Source: Candidatus Nanohalarchaeota archaeon
GTDB taxonomy: Archaea; EX4484-52; B79-G9
NCBI GenBank assembly: GCA_030594795.1
Contig: JAUVEK010000084.1
Location: forward strand, 1-5,997
Reading direction: 5' to 3'
Length of the DNA: 5,997 nt
The position numbers and the translations under genes were made by a program. Below, piece after piece: positions 1 through 5,399 of the stretch. The notes beneath the pieces are model-generated. The model searched no databases. It was not told the DNA's origin and saw only the letters and a list, made by a program, of their open reading frames with translations. How positions within the stretch are numbered: the stretch's first letter is position 1; each line of letters opens with the position of its first letter.

Positions 1-7
1 CCAAAAC

Positions 8-16
8 TAAATAAAC
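8..16 (+). promoter_or_regulatory. Weak TATA-like box for the first operon
   Basis: The A/T-rich run TAAATAAAC is centred about 26 nt upstream of the ATG at 38. This is the spacing expected in archaea when transcription starts at, or within a base or two of, the start codon, giving a leaderless mRNA. No Shine-Dalgarno-like purine run lies before the ATG, which agrees with that reading. The match to a consensus TATA box is poor, and the operon could instead start outside the window, so this is tentative. Confidence 0.3.
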
Positions 17-37
17 TTAACCCATAATATAATACAC

Positions 38-1303
38 ATGCAACAAATACAGGCAATAATCCTCTGCGCAGGCAAATCAAGCCGCTTCTGGCCCTTATCA
101 GAAGACAGCCACAAATCCTCAATCAAAATAATGGGCCGCCCCATCATAGAATACACAATAGACAGCATAATAAGCTCAGGCATAAAAGACATCATACTCA
201 TAGAACAAAACAAATCCAACCTCAAAGACACCCTCGAAAAAAGACCGGGCATAAAACTAACCCACGTCATCCAGAAGCACCCAAAAGGCATGGGAAACGC
301 CCTAAAATGCGCAGAACTCCTGATAAAAGACCAGTTCTTCGTCCTGAACCCCTACCACCACAACGCAGAAAAATACATTCTTCCCATGCTGAAAAAATCA
401 AAAGACACAGGCGCAAAAATAATACTTCTCGGCGCCCCCACATCCACCCCCGAAAACTACGGAATATTTGAACTAAAAGGCGACATAGCAAAAAGCATCA
501 AAGAAAAACCCAAAAAACAGGACGCCCCATCCAGCACCCGTGTAATCGGCATCTACCTCCTCGAAAAAGCCCTCTTCAGATACCACGACAATATCCGGGA
601 ACACGAATACTCATTCGAAGAAGCCCTCACAAACTACATGAAAGAAAACACCGTCCGCATAACAAAAACATTGGAACCAACCCCCACCCTGAAATACCCG
701 TGGGACCTCCTAAGATTCACAAAAACACTAATGGACGCAAACCTAAAATCCGATATCAAGTCAAAACCTGAAAAAACCGCAACAATCAAAGGAAAGGTCT
801 GCATCGGAAAAAACACGAAAATATTTGAAAACGCAACAATCAAAGGCCCCGTATACATAGGCGGCAACTGCATAATCGGCAATAACGCCATAATAAGAGA
901 CTACACAAACATCGAAGACAATTCAATCATTGGCGCAAACTCAGAAATAACGCGCACCATAATCCAGAAAAACACCCACATCCACTCAGGCTTCATCGGC
1001 GACACAATCATAGACTCATCAACAAAAATAGGCGCAGGCATAATAACCGCAAACAAAAAAATAGACAGGCAGGAAATAAAAACAACAGTCCGGAAAAAAC
1101 CCGCAAACACCCGACTGACATCACTAGGCACAATCATCGGCAAAAACACAACACTCGGCATAAACGCAAGCATCATGCCCGGCGTAATGATTGGCTCAGA
1201 CTCAATCATCGGCGCAGACACGCAAGTCAGCGAGAACATAGAATCAGGCACAATATACTACACAGAATTCAAAAAAATAACAAAAAAGAAAAAAAGAAGA
1301 TAA
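38..1303 (+). CDS. GlmU-like sugar-1-phosphate nucleotidyltransferase with C-terminal beta-helix acyltransferase domain
   Basis: This 421-residue protein has the two-domain layout of archaeal GlmU-type enzymes. Residues 1-235 form a nucleotidyltransferase domain: the nucleotide-binding loop is AIILCAGKSSRFWPLS (6-21), K26 and GRPIIEY (33-39) follow, then KGMGNAL (83-89), YGIFEL (141-146), EKP (156-158) and the YPWDLL segment (220-225). Residues 248-400 are isoleucine/glycine-rich hexapeptide repeats of a left-handed beta-helix, including IGAGIITAN (331-339) and GINASIMPGVMIG (374-386). H316 aligns by eye with the acetyltransferase histidine of the Sulfolobus ST0452 enzyme, and N339 is also kept. 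In that family the C-terminal half acetylates an amino-sugar phosphate and the N-terminal half makes the UDP- or dTDP-sugar. Two things are odd. The expected metal-binding 'GD' near residue 105 reads NPYHHN (104-109), so nucleotidyl transfer is uncertain. The C-terminus is a basic tail (KKITKKKKRR). It is the first gene of a tight operon, and its true substrate cannot be read from the sequence. Confidence 0.85.
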   Translation: MQQIQAIILCAGKSSRFWPLSEDSHKSSIKIMGRPIIEYTIDSIISSGIKDIILIEQNKSNLKDTLEKRPGIKLTHVIQKHPKGMGNALKCAELLIKDQFFVLNPYHHNAEKYILPMLKKSKDTGAKIILLGAPTSTPENYGIFELKGDIAKSIKEKPKKQDAPSSTRVIGIYLLEKALFRYHDNIREHEYSFEEALTNYMKENTVRITKTLEPTPTLKYPWDLLRFTKTLMDANLKSDIKSKPEKTATIKGKVCIGKNTKIFENATIKGPVYIGGNCIIGNNAIIRDYTNIEDNSIIGANSEITRTIIQKNTHIHSGFIGDTIIDSSTKIGAGIITANKKIDRQEIKTTVRKKPANTRLTSLGTIIGKNTTLGINASIMPGVMIGSDSIIGADTQVSENIESGTIYYTEFKKITKKKKRR

Positions 1304-1305
1304 GC

Positions 1306-2007
1306 ATGACCATAATCTTGGCCGGAAAAACAACCCCCCAGTACGTGAACCTGACAAAAGCAGTCTACAGCGGCTTCAGATACTTTGAGCTGCACCTTGA
1401 GCAAAGGCACCTCGACAACGCAGAAATCACAAAAGAAAACATACAGACAGCACAGGAAGAGCTAAAAAAAACAAACAAAACCTTCCAGATAATCTCGCTC
1501 CACACCCCCCACTTCGACAAAGACCATCCCCAATACCTAAAAAAGACCATAGACCTCGCAGAACATCTCAACGCATACACCATCCTCCACTCGACAAACC
1601 TGACCATTGAAGAAACACTTGAACTCGCAAAAACAGCAGATTCAGATAAGATCCTCATAGAAAACAAGACCATCATGGACCTAAAATCAATAGTCCACAA
1701 CATCATCCCCTACCACAACATGGCACTTGACATCGCCCACCTCTACCGCGCATCACAAAACCTCTACAACGACCTTGAGATACTCATAAATACATACAAA
1801 ACCAGGATAAAACTCATCCACATGAACGACTCAACAAAACAAAAAGACGGCCTCGCGATAGGCGACGGCGACATAGACTTCCCAACGATAATGCACATCC
1901 TCAAAAAAACCGCATACAATGAGCCAATAATAATCGAAACCCCCCCGTCATCGCAGGCAGAATCAAGGCAGAAAATCGAAAAACTCATAGGCAGAGATGA
2001 CCAATGA
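1306..2007 (+). CDS. Sugar-phosphate isomerase/epimerase-like TIM-barrel protein (xylose isomerase/endonuclease IV fold)
   Basis: This 233-residue protein carries, in order, the motifs of the AP-endonuclease-2-like TIM-barrel family (COG1082 type). They are an acidic strand end FELHLE (27-32), SLHTPHF with H66 and H69, H95 in ILHSTN, E119 in ILIEN, ALDIAHLY with D142 and H145, IHMNDS with H172 and D175, the GDGDIDF turn (186-192), and E211 in IIIETPP. E119, D142, H172 and E211 are the likely divalent-metal ligands. Relatives include sugar isomerases, epimerases, inosose dehydratases and endonuclease IV. The short length and the GDGDIDF segment favour a sugar or sugar-phosphate enzyme over a DNA-repair nuclease, but the substrate is unknown. 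The ATG follows the upstream stop by two bases, and the next gene overlaps its stop, so it is very probably co-transcribed and translationally coupled. Confidence 0.8.
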   Translation: MTIILAGKTTPQYVNLTKAVYSGFRYFELHLEQRHLDNAEITKENIQTAQEELKKTNKTFQIISLHTPHFDKDHPQYLKKTIDLAEHLNAYTILHSTNLTIEETLELAKTADSDKILIENKTIMDLKSIVHNIIPYHNMALDIAHLYRASQNLYNDLEILINTYKTRIKLIHMNDSTKQKDGLAIGDGDIDFPTIMHILKKTAYNEPIIIETPPSSQAESRQKIEKLIGRDDQ

Positions 2008-2699
2008 CAGAAAACAAAACCAGGATAAAAGCAATCATCTTTGACGCAGACAACACCCTCTACACCATAAAAACAGATGGCGCATACAAAGAACTCTACA
2101 AATACCTTGCAGAACAAACAGACGACACAATAACAAACATAAGAGACAGGCACAAAGGAATAAGAGACAGCATAAAAAGAGAAATGGACCCGAAAAAACG
2201 CACCTACTCATATCCCATAATCACACTCCTGAAAGAATACGATAAGGACACAAAAGAACTCATAGAAGAAGCCCTAAAAATATTCTGGGAAAAAATAATA
2301 GAAGACCTTGAAGAGACCCCGACATCAATAATAACCATAATTGAACTAAAAGACAACTACAAGCTGGCAATAGCAAGCGACGAATTCCGGGACATCCTCG
2401 AAAAAAAGCTGAAGCGCATCTTCGGCCCATGGACCAGCTCATTCTCATGCATAGTAACCCCCGAAGACACAAACACAATGAAGCCATCGCCCCTGTACAC
2501 AGAAATTGCCATGAAAAAACTAAAAATAAAGCCAGAACAAGCCATAATAGTCGGGGACTCATACACAAGAGACCTGAAATACGCAAAATCGCAGGGAATA
2601 ACAACCGTATTACTCAGCGACACCCCGGATGGCGACCCTGACTACCGCATAAAAAAGATGATTGAACTAAAAAAAATCATACAAAAATGTGAGGATTAG
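2004..2699 (+). CDS. HAD-superfamily hydrolase, probable small-molecule phosphatase
   Basis: All four HAD motifs are present in this 231-residue protein. Motif I is IIFDADNTLY, with nucleophile D14 and acid/base D16. Motif II is LAIASDE with S125, motif III is K160 in TMKPSP, and motif IV is IIVGDSYTRDLKYAKSQGI with D185 and D190 for Mg2+. Residues 25-110 between motifs I and II are a helical cap, as in subfamily I enzymes such as phosphoglycolate phosphatase and haloacid dehalogenase. The D-x-D-x-T signature points to a phosphatase, and its neighbours suggest a sugar phosphate as substrate, but the exact one cannot be told. The ATG overlaps the preceding stop (ATGA). The last codons, for QKCED and the stop, lie inside a short repeat that occurs again at 5257, so the present C-terminus may have been set by insertion of that element. 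Confidence 0.87.
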   Translation: MTENKTRIKAIIFDADNTLYTIKTDGAYKELYKYLAEQTDDTITNIRDRHKGIRDSIKREMDPKKRTYSYPIITLLKEYDKDTKELIEEALKIFWEKIIEDLEETPTSIITIIELKDNYKLAIASDEFRDILEKKLKRIFGPWTSSFSCIVTPEDTNTMKPSPLYTEIAMKKLKIKPEQAIIVGDSYTRDLKYAKSQGITTVLLSDTPDGDPDYRIKKMIELKKIIQKCED

Positions 2700-2731
2700 A
2701 GCATTAGCTCAAAAGCGTAGCATACGACTTC
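2681..2731 (+). repeat. Short hairpin repeat, copy 1, spanning the HAD stop codon
   Basis: Positions 2681-2693 (ACAAAAATGTGAG) are identical to 5257-5269. After five differing bases both copies continue with GAGC, one or two variable bases, then TAGCTCAAA, and both later contain GACTTC (here 2726-2731, after a 12-base segment absent from copy 2). The centre can fold as GAGC-ATTA-GCTC (2699-2710), extended by two T-A pairs past an A/A mismatch. A second mini-hairpin, CGTA-GCA-TACG, follows at 2716-2726. The stop codon of the HAD gene (2697-2699) lies inside the element. Function is unknown. It could be a 3'-end processing or stability element, or a small mobile repeat. Confidence 0.55.
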
Positions 2732-2832
2732 AACAAACAATACCCCCCTAGTAGCCGCATCCACAAAACAACTCCACAATAAAATAACAAAAAACAAGGT
2801 TATGTAACTTCTGGTTTCGAACCCTTAAAACT

Positions 2833-2852
2833 ACGGGTTTAAACCCGTTTTT
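2833..2852 (+). terminator. Perfect 16-bp palindrome followed by five T: probable terminator or operator
   Basis: ACGGGTTT (2833-2840) is followed directly by its exact reverse complement AAACCCGT (2841-2848), and the T run covers 2848-2852. As RNA this is a G/C-clamped hairpin plus U tract about 130 nt past the HAD stop, which fits transcription termination of the first operon. As DNA it lies about 12 bp upstream of the GAPN TATA box, where archaeal activators bind, so a regulatory role is also possible. A similar smaller motif, GGTTTCGAACC, occurs just upstream at 2813-2823. Confidence 0.45.
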
Positions 2853-2862
2853 CTGGACAATC

Positions 2863-2874
2863 CCTTTATAAAGA
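2863..2874 (+). promoter_or_regulatory. TATA box of the GAPN-hexulose-phosphate synthase unit
   Basis: CCTTTATAAAGA contains a near-consensus archaeal TATA box, TTTATAAA (2865-2872). Transcription should begin about 25-27 nt downstream, near 2893-2897, giving a leader of about 100 nt before the chosen ATG at 2999. The same 12 bases occur exactly at 5209-5220, supporting a real promoter element. No clear purine-rich BRE is visible directly upstream. Confidence 0.65.
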
Positions 2875-2903
2875 TTCATAATCTCAATATACCATTAATA
2901 ACC

Positions 2904-2927
2904 CGAAATGCATCTAAATGCATTTCG
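2904..2927. promoter_or_regulatory. Perfect 10-bp inverted repeat at the start of the GAPN transcript (operator or leader hairpin)
   Basis: CGAAATGCAT (2904-2913) and ATGCATTTCG (2918-2927) are exact reverse complements separated by CTAA. Because ATGCAT is itself palindromic, AAATGCAT also appears as a direct repeat at 2906 and 2916, offset by 10 bp or one helical turn, as in many dimeric regulator sites. It begins about 10 bp past the predicted transcription start, where a bound repressor would block initiation. Alternatively it folds as an RNA stem at the 5' end of the message. It contains an in-frame ATG (2918) that is not the preferred GAPN start. Confidence 0.5.
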
Positions 2928-2952
2928 ACAGCAGAATTAATAATTGTGCAAA

Positions 2953-2974
2953 GGATTGCGATTTTATCCAATCC
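2953..2974 (+). other. Hairpin in the GAPN leader
   Basis: GGATTG (2953-2958) pairs exactly with CAATCC (2969-2974) around a 10-nt loop. A competing stem, CAAT (2969-2972) with ATTG (2978-2981), cannot form at the same time. Both lie just before the ribosome binding site at 2985, so the leader could switch between folds, but no known riboswitch class is recognised. Confidence 0.3.
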
Positions 2975-2984
2975 GGTATTGTTT

Positions 2985-2993
2985 GGGAGAGGG
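2985..2993 (+). promoter_or_regulatory. Ribosome binding site that fixes the GAPN start
   Basis: GGGAGAGGG is a strong purine run containing GAGG, five bases before the ATG at 2999. The in-frame ATGs at 2918 and 3047 lack a comparable site: 2918 lies in an inverted repeat, and 3047 has only CCGGG next to it. Confidence 0.6.
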
Positions 2994-2998
2994 TTTTA

Positions 2999-4489
2999 AT
3001 GTCAGGCATATTTGATGAAATAAGGTTTCCATGTGCTTCATCCGGGATGCAGATATACAAAATGCTAATTGGCGGAAAATGGGTAGAATCCTCAAACAGG
3101 ACAATGCTGGAGATTCTTAATCCCTATGATAACTCCATTGTAGGTAAAGTTCCAAAAGCAACCAGGGAAGACGCTCATGCAGCGGTCCATGCAGCATATA
3201 ATGCAAAAAGCAGGATTGCGAAAATGACTGCATTTGACAGGGCAAAAATATTAGACAGGATTGCAGATCTTGTCGAAGAAAACAAGGACATTTTTAGAGA
3301 TACAATTGTCCTTGAAGCAGGAAAACCCAGCAAAGTTGCTGAGGGAGAAGTGGCAGCAACAATCGAAAGATTCAGGTTTGCAGCAGACGAAGTAAAACAG
3401 GTTTACGGCGAAGCGATACTTGGCGATGAAGTCCCGTGGAATCCCGAAAAACTAGGCATTGTCCTCAGAAAACCCCTCGGGGTAGTCCTTGCAATATGTC
3501 CTTTCAATTATCCCCTATACATTGGCACCTCAAAAATTGCGCCGGCAATTGCTGCAGGAAATTCCGTTGTCATAAAGCCTGCAAGTGATGATCCTATATG
3601 CCTTCTCATGCTTGCAAAAGTGATGCAGGATGCCGGGCTTCCGTCCGGTGTGATTAACATTGTTACTGGAAGCTCATCAGAAATCGGGGATGTCCTTGTA
3701 GGTCGCAAAGAAATAGACATGGTATCTTTTACCGGCTCATCCTCAGTAGGCCACCATGCAACAAAAGTTGCAGGCATGAAGCATATTCAAATGGAACTTG
3801 GCGGAAAAAGTCCTGCACTGGTTCTAAAAGATGCTGATTTGGAGCTGGCAGCAAAACAATGCGTTTCAGGAGCCCTAAAATACTCAGGTCAAAGATGCGA
3901 CGCAATAAGCAGGATTCTGGTGGTCGATAAGGTAGCTAATGCCTTTGTAGATAAAGTCATTTCAGAAGTTAAAAAATGGAAAGTTGGAGACCCGCGAAAT
4001 CCACAGACATCAATCGGTCCGCTTATAAATAAGCGCGCAGTCGACAAAGTAGACGAACTAGTCAAAGATGCAAAACTCAAAGGAGCAAAAGTTCTGCAGG
4101 GTGGAAACAGGGGAAATGGATTATTTTACGAGCCAACAATTCTTGATAATGTGACAACAGATATGAGAATTGCATGGGAAGAAATATTTGGTCCTGTCGT
4201 TACAATAATGCACATAAAAGATTATGAGGCTGCCATCAGGATTGCAAACGATTCAGAATATGGTCTCGATTCTTCTGTCTTTACAAATGACATAAACAAA
4301 GCAATAGATGCCGGCTTAAGAATCGAGAGTGGAACAGTCCAGATAAATGCCGCGCCGGCACATGGGATCGGCAACTTCCCGTTCGGGGGCGACAAAGAGT
4401 CAGGAATGGGCAGGGAAGGAATAAAGCGCAGCATTGATGAAATGACCACACTGCATACGATAGTGTTCAATCCCAAATCCCCTGAATAA
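2999..4489 (+). CDS. gapN: Non-phosphorylating glyceraldehyde-3-phosphate dehydrogenase (GAPN), aldehyde dehydrogenase superfamily
   Basis: This 496-residue cytosolic aldehyde dehydrogenase should oxidise glyceraldehyde 3-phosphate directly to 3-phosphoglycerate with NAD(P)+, bypassing 1,3-bisphosphoglycerate and its ATP yield. Key residues, numbered from the ATG at 2999, are N170 in PFNYP (oxyanion hole), K193 in VVIKPA and G246 in SFTGS (cofactor site), E266 in MELGGKSP (general base), C300 in YSGQRCDAI (nucleophile), and E395/F397 in EEIFGPV. YSGQRCDAI, AHGIGNFPFGG and the HTIVFN end resemble Thermoproteus tenax GAPN as I remember it, which favours GAPN over lactaldehyde or succinate-semialdehyde dehydrogenases. 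An upstream ATG at 2918 would add 27 residues, but it lies in an inverted repeat without a ribosome site. The ATG at 2999 has a good site and gives an MSGIFDEI N-terminus comparable with other archaeal GAPNs. The next gene begins 27 nt after the stop. Codon use is less A/C-biased than in the flanking genes. Confidence 0.88.
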   Translation: MSGIFDEIRFPCASSGMQIYKMLIGGKWVESSNRTMLEILNPYDNSIVGKVPKATREDAHAAVHAAYNAKSRIAKMTAFDRAKILDRIADLVEENKDIFRDTIVLEAGKPSKVAEGEVAATIERFRFAADEVKQVYGEAILGDEVPWNPEKLGIVLRKPLGVVLAICPFNYPLYIGTSKIAPAIAAGNSVVIKPASDDPICLLMLAKVMQDAGLPSGVINIVTGSSSEIGDVLVGRKEIDMVSFTGSSSVGHHATKVAGMKHIQMELGGKSPALVLKDADLELAAKQCVSGALKYSGQRCDAISRILVVDKVANAFVDKVISEVKKWKVGDPRNPQTSIGPLINKRAVDKVDELVKDAKLKGAKVLQGGNRGNGLFYEPTILDNVTTDMRIAWEEIFGPVVTIMHIKDYEAAIRIANDSEYGLDSSVFTNDINKAIDAGLRIESGTVQINAAPAHGIGNFPFGGDKESGMGREGIKRSIDEMTTLHTIVFNPKSPE

Positions 4490-4504
4490 TCACTGATTTA
4501 AAAA

Positions 4505-4513
4505 GAGGATGAT
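4505..4513 (+). promoter_or_regulatory. Ribosome binding site of the hexulose-phosphate synthase
   Basis: GAGGATGAT closely resembles the archaeal Shine-Dalgarno GGAGGTGAT. The GAGG core ends eight bases before the ATG at 4517 and supports that start. Confidence 0.6.
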
Positions 4514-4516
4514 TCA

Positions 4517-5155
4517 ATGGCAATATTACAACTTGCACTGGATTTTACAGACATAAAAACCGCAGTATCTGTAGCAAAAAAAGCAGGGAATTATGTTGAC
4601 TGGATTGAAGCAGGAACCCCCCTGATAAAATCCGAAGGAGTTTCTGCAATTCGTGAACTGAAGAAGAGATTTCCTGAAAAAAAGATAGTTGCAGACATGA
4701 AGATAATGGATGCCGGCGCTCTTGAAACACAACTTGCAGCAATTGCCGGCGCTGATGTAGTCACTGTCTTGGGCGCGTCAGATTTAAGCACAATACGTGA
4801 AGCCATAGCTGCCGGGAAAAAACACAGGATAAAAGTAATGGTCGACACAATGAACATAAGCGCAGCAAGGACAAAGAAAATAGAGAAAATGTCCCCTGAT
4901 TATATCTGCCCGCACGTAGGTCTTGACCAGCAGAAAAAAGGATTAAAACTGGTTGACGTCATTGCAAAAACAAAAATTCACGTTTCCCTCGCAGTCGGCG
5001 GGGGCATAACTTCCAAAACCGCAGAACTATTCGCAAAAGCAGGCGCATCAGTAATCATCGTAGGCGCTGCAATCACACAGGCAAAAGACATCAGAAAAGA
5101 AGCACAAAAGATAAAATCCGTGATAGAGAAAGCATGCGCATCCCAGCAGATTTAA
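4517..5155 (+). CDS. 3-hexulose-6-phosphate synthase (HPS), OMP decarboxylase superfamily
   Basis: This 212-residue (beta/alpha)8 enzyme matches a single-domain HPS in length and motifs: QLALD (5-9), IEAGTPLIKSEG (30-41), the D-x-K-x-x-D signature VADMKIMDAG with D60, K62 and D65, PHVGLDQQ (132-139), and the phosphate-binding AVGGGIT (159-165) and IIVGAAIT (180-187). HPS joins formaldehyde to D-ribulose 5-phosphate to give D-arabino-hex-3-ulose 6-phosphate. In archaea lacking the oxidative pentose phosphate pathway it is thought to run in reverse, making ribulose 5-phosphate for nucleotides and releasing formaldehyde. The close relative 3-keto-L-gulonate-6-phosphate decarboxylase is the main alternative; the overall pattern favours HPS. 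Unlike many archaeal versions it is not fused to PHI or to a formaldehyde-activating domain, and no PHI gene is visible nearby. It shares a promoter region and probably an mRNA with GAPN. T content falls toward the 3' end. Confidence 0.85.
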   Translation: MAILQLALDFTDIKTAVSVAKKAGNYVDWIEAGTPLIKSEGVSAIRELKKRFPEKKIVADMKIMDAGALETQLAAIAGADVVTVLGASDLSTIREAIAAGKKHRIKVMVDTMNISAARTKKIEKMSPDYICPHVGLDQQKKGLKLVDVIAKTKIHVSLAVGGGITSKTAELFAKAGASVIIVGAAITQAKDIRKEAQKIKSVIEKACASQQI

Positions 5156-5189
5156 ACACTGAAGATCATTGAATTGCATAATATTGGGT

Positions 5190-5207
5190 GTGGATTCCAC
5201 TTTCTTT
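5190..5207 (+). terminator. Terminator-like hairpin after the hexulose-phosphate synthase
   Basis: GTGG-ATT-CCAC (5190-5200) can form a short hairpin and is followed by TTTCTTT (5201-5207), 35 bases past the stop codon. The stem is only four to five pairs, so termination is plausible but not certain. It directly precedes the next TATA box. Confidence 0.35.
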
Positions 5208-5208
5208 A

Positions 5209-5220
5209 CCTTTATAAAGA
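5209..5220 (+). promoter_or_regulatory. TATA box in the gap before the mutase gene
   Basis: CCTTTATAAAGA is identical over 12 bases to the core of the GAPN promoter (2863-2874). Predicted initiation is near 5237-5242, about 160 nt before the mutase ATG and 15-20 nt before the second hairpin repeat. It could drive a long leader for the mutase or a separate small RNA. Confidence 0.5.
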
Positions 5221-5256
5221 ATTTCCGTCAATTTACACACAACAGCAAAAAAACCC

Positions 5257-5323
5257 ACAAAAATGTGAGAGTTTGAGCGTAGCTCAAAGACTTCGAACGC
5301 TAGTGAGATGAGTTAGAAGACTT
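5257..5323 (+). repeat. Short hairpin repeat, copy 2, possible small structured RNA
   Basis: It starts with the 13 bases shared with 2681-2693, then contains a perfect hairpin, TTTGAGC-GTA-GCTCAAA (5272-5288). A second stem follows at once: CTTCGAAC (5291-5298) pairs with GTTAGAAG (5312-5319) apart from one G/A mismatch, and G5289-C5321 extends it past an A/A mismatch. The loop is 13 nt. AGACTT occurs at both ends of this second stem (5288-5293 and 5318-5323). The element lies just downstream of a TATA box and has no start codon context of its own. I recognise no known RNA family. It may be a small RNA, a leader structure or a non-autonomous repeat. Confidence 0.5.
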
Positions 5324-5370
5324 AAAACATACTACTACAGATAAAAACGCAACAAATTAATAAAATACGT

Positions 5371-5378
5371 AAATATAA
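5371..5378 (+). promoter_or_regulatory. TATA-like box for a leaderless mutase transcript
   Basis: AAATATAA is centred about 26 nt before the ATG at 5400, the spacing for transcription starting at the start codon. No Shine-Dalgarno run precedes the ATG. The similar run TAAATAAA sits at the same distance before the gene at 38. It competes with the stronger TATA box at 5211. Confidence 0.4.
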
Positions 5379-5399
5379 CAAAAATACACTGTGACCACA

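Larger units (their letters stand above)
2700..2998. other. Intergenic regulatory block between the HAD gene and GAPN
   Basis: I see no credible gene in this stretch of about 300 bp. From left to right it holds most of a short repeat, an AC-rich spacer without structure (2732-2795), a small inverted repeat AGGTTA-TG-TAACTT (2797-2810), the GGTTTCGAACC motif, a 16-bp palindrome with a T run, a TATA box, a 10-bp inverted repeat, a leader hairpin and a ribosome binding site. Base content changes here from A/C-rich and T-poor on the left to more balanced on the right, so the block is also the boundary between two compositional regimes. Confidence 0.6.

Noticed and set aside
1268..1303. A-rich stretch at the end of the first gene as a slippage site
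   Set aside because: The frame simply encodes a lysine/arginine tail and stops two bases before the next ATG. No alternative frame gives a sensible fusion.
2429..2641. Plus-strand 70-codon frame inside the HAD gene
   Set aside because: It lies wholly within the HAD gene in another frame, has no recognisable motifs and has no ribosome binding site.
2797..2830. Possible tRNA, because GGTTTCGAACC resembles a T-arm
   Set aside because: The arm does not pair over five bases with a seven-base loop, and no acceptor, D or anticodon stems can be found upstream.
2918..2998. N-terminal extension of GAPN from the ATG at 2918
   Set aside because: The ATG sits in a perfect inverted repeat, has no ribosome binding site, and the 27 extra residues resemble no GAPN N-terminus I know. 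The ATG at 2999 has a strong site.
5295..5325. Box C/D guide RNA suggested by GTGAGATGAGT
   Set aside because: No RTGATGA C box or CTGA D box at proper spacing is present in the element.
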